Below are positions 6,370 to 8,438 of a stretch of 8,438 bases of DNA, one piece after another. How positions within the stretch are numbered: the first letter of the stretch is position 1; each line of letters opens with the position of its first letter. The position numbers and the translations under genes were made by a program. Source of the stretch: Hyphomicrobiales bacterium. GTDB lineage: Bacteria; Pseudomonadota; Alphaproteobacteria; Rhizobiales; Xanthobacteraceae. The stretch spans positions 1 to 8,438 of the forward strand of contig JAPLPC010000259.1 in NCBI GenBank assembly GCA_026400425.1. The letters run 5' to 3'. Under the pieces are notes generated by a model that had not been told where the DNA came from, did not search any database, and saw nothing but the letters and a program-made list of their open reading frames with translations.

Positions 6370-6394
6370 TCGTGGTCGCCAGACGGGGTGTCGG

Positions 6395-7147
6395 TTATTT
6401 CAACCCGCCGGTGACATGCAAGGTTTCGCCGGTGACATAGGATGCCGCGTCCGAAGCCAGGAAGGCGACCACGGCAGCGATTTCCTCGGCTTTGCCGACA
6501 CGGGCCATTGGCGTCGTGCTTTCGATCCAGCTGCGCATGTCGCCTTCATGAAGGCCGGCCGACGTTACGCCTTCCGTTACGATCATCCCCGGATTGACGG
6601 CGTTGACGCGAATGTTCTTCGCTGCCAGTTCTTTGGCGAGGACCGACGTGATGGCATCGACCGCCGCCTTGGTGGCGGTGTACACGGCGGTGTTCGGCGG
6701 CGCGAGGGTGGAGACGCCCGATGAGATATTGACGATGCTGCCGCCGGCCGGATTGAAGTGCCGCACAGCTTCTTGAGAGGTGAGCAACAGCCCCAGCACG
6801 TTGAGATCGAAGTGGCTGTGGAAGTGCTCCGGCGTGATGCCGTCGAGCGGGGCGAAGCCGTAGACGCCCGCATTGTTGACGAGGATGTCGATCGGCCCGA
6901 ATGCCGTGACCGTCGCCGCCACCGCCGCGATGGCACCTTCGGTGGTGGCGAGATTGCCATGCACCGCGATCGCTTTGCCGCCTTTGGCCGTGATGGCCGC
7001 GACGACCTTGTCCGCGCCCGCTTTGCTCGACGCATAATTGACGCCGACCGCGGCGCCGGCTTCGGCGAGCTGCAGCGCGATTTCGGCGCCGATCCCCTTC
7101 GAGGCGCCGGTCACCAGCGCCACCTTGCCTTGGAATGTCTTGGTCAT
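6395..7147 (-). CDS. Short-chain dehydrogenase/reductase (SDR)
   Basis: A 250-residue classical SDR, the usual length, with a Rossmann fold for NAD(P)(H). The motifs are in order: cofactor glycine motif TGASKGIG (13-20), NNAG (91-94), and the catalytic tetrad Asn116 (FDLNVLG), Ser143 (NISSG), Tyr156 and Lys160 (YTATK). PG follows at 186-187, and the C-terminus is VTGETLHVTGGLK. The NYASSK segment after the second strand resembles NADPH-using FabG-like enzymes. The substrate cannot be told; annotation as 3-oxoacyl-ACP reductase or glucose 1-dehydrogenase would be over-reading. ATG 7147 is chosen because AGGGA lies 8 bases upstream on the minus strand; an upstream in-frame start at 7174 would fall inside the operator. 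It is divergent from an ArsR-type regulator and shares a palindromic intergenic region with it, so it is probably the regulated target. Confidence 0.93.
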   Translation of the reverse strand: MTKTFQGKVALVTGASKGIGAEIALQLAEAGAAVGVNYASSKAGADKVVAAITAKGGKAIAVHGNLATTEGAIAAVAATVTAFGPIDILVNNAGVYGFAPLDGITPEHFHSHFDLNVLGLLLTSQEAVRHFNPAGGSIVNISSGVSTLAPPNTAVYTATKAAVDAITSVLAKELAAKNIRVNAVNPGMIVTEGVTSAGLHEGDMRSWIESTTPMARVGKAEEIAAVVAFLASDAASYVTGETLHVTGGLK

Positions 7148-7162
7148 GATCGTGATCCCTGT

Positions 7163-7191
7163 TGAACGTTTCAATAGTTCGGAAGTATGGA
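7163..7191 (+). promoter_or_regulatory. Candidate promoter of the ArsR-type gene
   Basis: TTGAAC (7163-7168) and TATGGA (7186-7191) are separated by 17 bases, the ideal spacing for a sigma-70-type promoter. Transcription would begin near 7198, giving a leader of about 33 bases that includes AAGAGGGG (7208-7215). The two elements enclose the left arm and spacer of the inverted repeat, so a bound repressor would block polymerase. Confidence 0.5.
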
Positions 7192-7200
7192 ACTATTGAA
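7170..7200. promoter_or_regulatory. Perfect inverted repeat, probable ArsR-type operator
   Basis: TTCAATAGTTC (7170-7180) and GAACTATTGAA (7190-7200) form a perfect 11-bp inverted repeat with a 9-base spacer. It sits centrally in the 83-base gap between the divergent SDR and ArsR-type genes. A smaller palindrome, TTGAA-CGT-TTCAA (7163-7175), overlaps its left side, and TTGAACC also recurs at its right edge, so there may be more than one dimer site. This is the expected place for autoregulation and control of the SDR gene. Confidence 0.75.
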
Positions 7201-7230
7201 CCAGCGCAAGAGGGGCCCTATGTTTTATTC

Positions 7231-7569
7231 ATGGCTCAGTTCGTTCACCCAGCTACCGCAGACATCACGTTGGCCGGCGTGCTGTCGGCGCTGGCCGATC
7301 CCATCCGGCTGCAGATCGTTCGCGGCTTGCTGCAGGAAAGCGGCTGCCTGTCGTGCACGGCGGCATCGCCATGCCCCACCATCGCCAAATCGACCCTCTC
7401 GAACCACTTTCGCGTGCTGCGCGAGGCTGGCCTGATCCAGACCAGCAAGAAGGGTGTCGAGCATCAGAACGCGGTTCGGTCGGCAGATCTCGAAGCGAGG
7501 TTTCCAGGCTTGCTAATGGCAATCCTGGCGCATTCCGTCACCGATGGGTTACCTGTGACATCGGAATGA
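7231..7569 (+). CDS. ArsR-family winged-helix regulator with a cysteine cluster
   Basis: A 112-residue winged-helix protein of ArsR/SmtB size. Residues 13-36 (LAGVLSALADPIRLQIVRGLLQES) are the family N-terminal helices with the hallmark ALADPIRL. Residues 52-69 (AKSTLSNHFRVLREAGLI) are the recognition helix, followed by a wing (QTSKKGVEHQNAVR). Cys39, Cys42 and Cys48 lie in SGCLSCTAASPCP just before the DNA-binding helix. This is not the standard ELCVCDL metal site, but it lies in the same region. ATG 7231 starts a typical length; its only ribosome-like site (AAGAGGGG, 7208-7215) is 15 bases away, which is long, so translation may be weak or the leader folded. The frame stays open to a TTG at 7162, but that start would lie inside the promoter/operator. 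It probably represses itself and the divergent SDR gene; the signal is unknown. Confidence 0.9.
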   Translation: MAQFVHPATADITLAGVLSALADPIRLQIVRGLLQESGCLSCTAASPCPTIAKSTLSNHFRVLREAGLIQTSKKGVEHQNAVRSADLEARFPGLLMAILAHSVTDGLPVTSE

Positions 7570-7629
7570 TGATGGTTGCTAGTTAGACCGCAAACGTGTC
7601 GCCGAGGCCGATGATAGAGACCAAACAAA

Positions 7630-7653
7630 AACCCCGGCATTACTGCCGGGGTT
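7630..7653 (-). terminator. Rho-independent terminator of groEL
   Basis: A perfect 10-bp stem (AACCCCGGCA 7630-7639 with TGCCGGGGTT 7644-7653) has a 4-base loop. On the minus strand it is followed by a uridine-rich run (TTTTTGTTT, counting the stem end), a textbook terminator 33 bases beyond the groEL stop. On the plus strand the downstream sequence is CTGCATT, so termination of the ArsR-type gene here would be weaker. Confidence 0.9.
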
Positions 7654-7685
7654 CTGCATTCTGATAGTTGCCTGAATGGCTGGAC

Positions 7686-8438
7686 TTAGAAGTCCATGCC
7701 GCCCATGCCACCGCCCGGAGGCATGCCGCCGGCTCCAGCACCGGCCTTCTTCGGCAGCTCGGCGACCATGGCTTCGGTCGTGATCAGGAGCGAAGCCACC
7801 GAGGCTGCGTTCTGGATCGCGGCACGAACAACCTTGGTCGGGTCGATGATGCCCTTCTTGAGCATGTCGCCATAGGTGCCGGTCTGCGAGTCGAAGCCGA
7901 AGCCGTAGGTCGCGTTCTCAAGCACCTTGCCGACGATCACCGAACCGTCTTCGCCAGCGTTGATGGCGATCTGGCGCGCCGGAGCGGACAGGGCCTTGCG
8001 GACGATCTCGACGCCGGTCTTCTGGTCGTCGTTCGCGGTCTTGATCTTCTTCAGCTGTTCCGAAGCGCGGAGCAGAGCGACGCCGCCGCCGGGGACAATG
8101 CCTTCTTCAACCGCAGCGCGGGTCGCATGCATCGCGTCGTCAACGCGGTCCTTGCGCTCCTTCACTTCGACTTCGGTCGCGCCGCCGACGCGGATGACGG
8201 CAACACCGCCAGCCAGCTTGGCGAGACGCTCCTGCAGCTTCTCACGGTCGTAGTCCGAGGTGGTTTCCTCGATCTGCGCCTTGATCTGCGCCACGCGTGC
8301 ATCGATGTCGGTCTTCTTGCCGGCACCGTTGACGATGGTGGTGTTCTCCTTGTCGATCATCACCTTCTTGGCCTTGCCGAGCATGGCGAGGGTGACGTTC
8401 TCCATCTTGATGCCGAGATCTTCCGAGATCGCCTGGCC
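7686..8438 (-). CDS. groEL: 60-kDa chaperonin GroEL, C-terminal part (partial)
   Basis: The gene runs off the right edge of the window; 250 C-terminal residues are present, a little under half of the ~545-residue protein. GroEL forms a double seven-membered ring that folds proteins with ATP and the GroES lid in the cytoplasm. The fragment begins with GQAISEDLGIK at the end of the apical domain. It then covers the return of the intermediate and equatorial domains: AKKVMIDKENTTIV, DYDREKLQERLAKLAGGVAVI, the equatorial segment EEGIVPGGGVALLRA, and ATYGFGFDSQTGTYGDM. It ends in the flexible Gly-Met tail GGMPPGGGMGGMDF that lines the cavity. All of this is canonical. groES would be expected further right, outside the window. 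Alphaproteobacteria of this group often carry several groEL copies; which copy this is cannot be told. Confidence 0.98.
   Translation of the reverse strand, partial: GQAISEDLGIKMENVTLAMLGKAKKVMIDKENTTIVNGAGKKTDIDARVAQIKAQIEETTSDYDREKLQERLAKLAGGVAVIRVGGATEVEVKERKDRVDDAMHATRAAVEEGIVPGGGVALLRASEQLKKIKTANDDQKTGVEIVRKALSAPARQIAINAGEDGSVIVGKVLENATYGFGFDSQTGTYGDMLKKGIIDPTKVVRAAIQNAASVASLLITTEAMVAELPKKAGAGAGGMPPGGGMGGMDF

Noticed and set aside
7162..7230. A TTG start at 7162 for the ArsR-type regulator
   Set aside because: The start would lie inside the promoter and operator, has no ribosome site, and adds residues not typical of the family.
1..8438. Mobile elements, CRISPR arrays, tRNA or rRNA genes
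   Set aside because: No transposase or integrase motifs, terminal repeats, regularly spaced repeats or tRNA-like cloverleaf were seen on reading both strands.

Overview
The base composition (high GC by eye), codon use and gene families suggest a chromosomal segment from an alphaproteobacterium of the order Hyphomicrobiales (Rhizobiales), most likely the Bradyrhizobium / Rhodopseudomonas / Afipia / Tardiphaga group. The pointers are a Bug-type solute-binding protein, a DUF2778/Tlde1-type cell-wall enzyme, a DUF4142 protein, small secreted proteins typical of that group, and a GroEL ending in a GGM tail. The genus is inferred from remembered family patterns, not from a search.

Layout, left to right. 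The probable last codons of an upstream gene (to 55) are followed by a short stand-alone AraC-type regulator (147-608), which ends near a large two-tier hairpin (657-700). After about 340 bp without a gene comes an orphan Bug/TctC periplasmic binding protein (1041-2060), converging on a DUF6886-type protein on the minus strand (2092-2622). About 650 bp without a convincing gene follow. They end in a TTAA-N7-TTAAC box, which matches the CtrA consensus, just upstream of a membrane-anchored L,D-transpeptidase-like protein (3269-4612). Next is a small secreted four-cysteine protein (4786-5169), converging through a shared palindromic terminator on a tiny, very basic secreted protein (5256-5507, minus). 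Divergent from that is a DUF4142 gene (5729-6325) interrupted by an in-frame TGA at codon 31. A second convergent terminator separates it from a short-chain dehydrogenase/reductase (SDR; 6395-7147, minus). The SDR is divergent from an ArsR-type regulator (7231-7569), and a perfect 11-bp inverted repeat lies between them. The window ends in the 3' part of groEL (7686-8438, minus) with its terminator.

Almost every gene is its own transcription unit, with orientation alternating and hairpin terminators between convergent pairs. No multi-gene operon is visible. The only clear regulator-target unit is the ArsR/SDR pair. I see no mobile element, CRISPR array, tRNA or rRNA. I did not find a new multi-gene system. 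The best leads are the SDR/ArsR switch with its cysteine-bearing regulator, the CtrA-like box before the cell-wall enzyme, and the nonsense codon in DUF4142.
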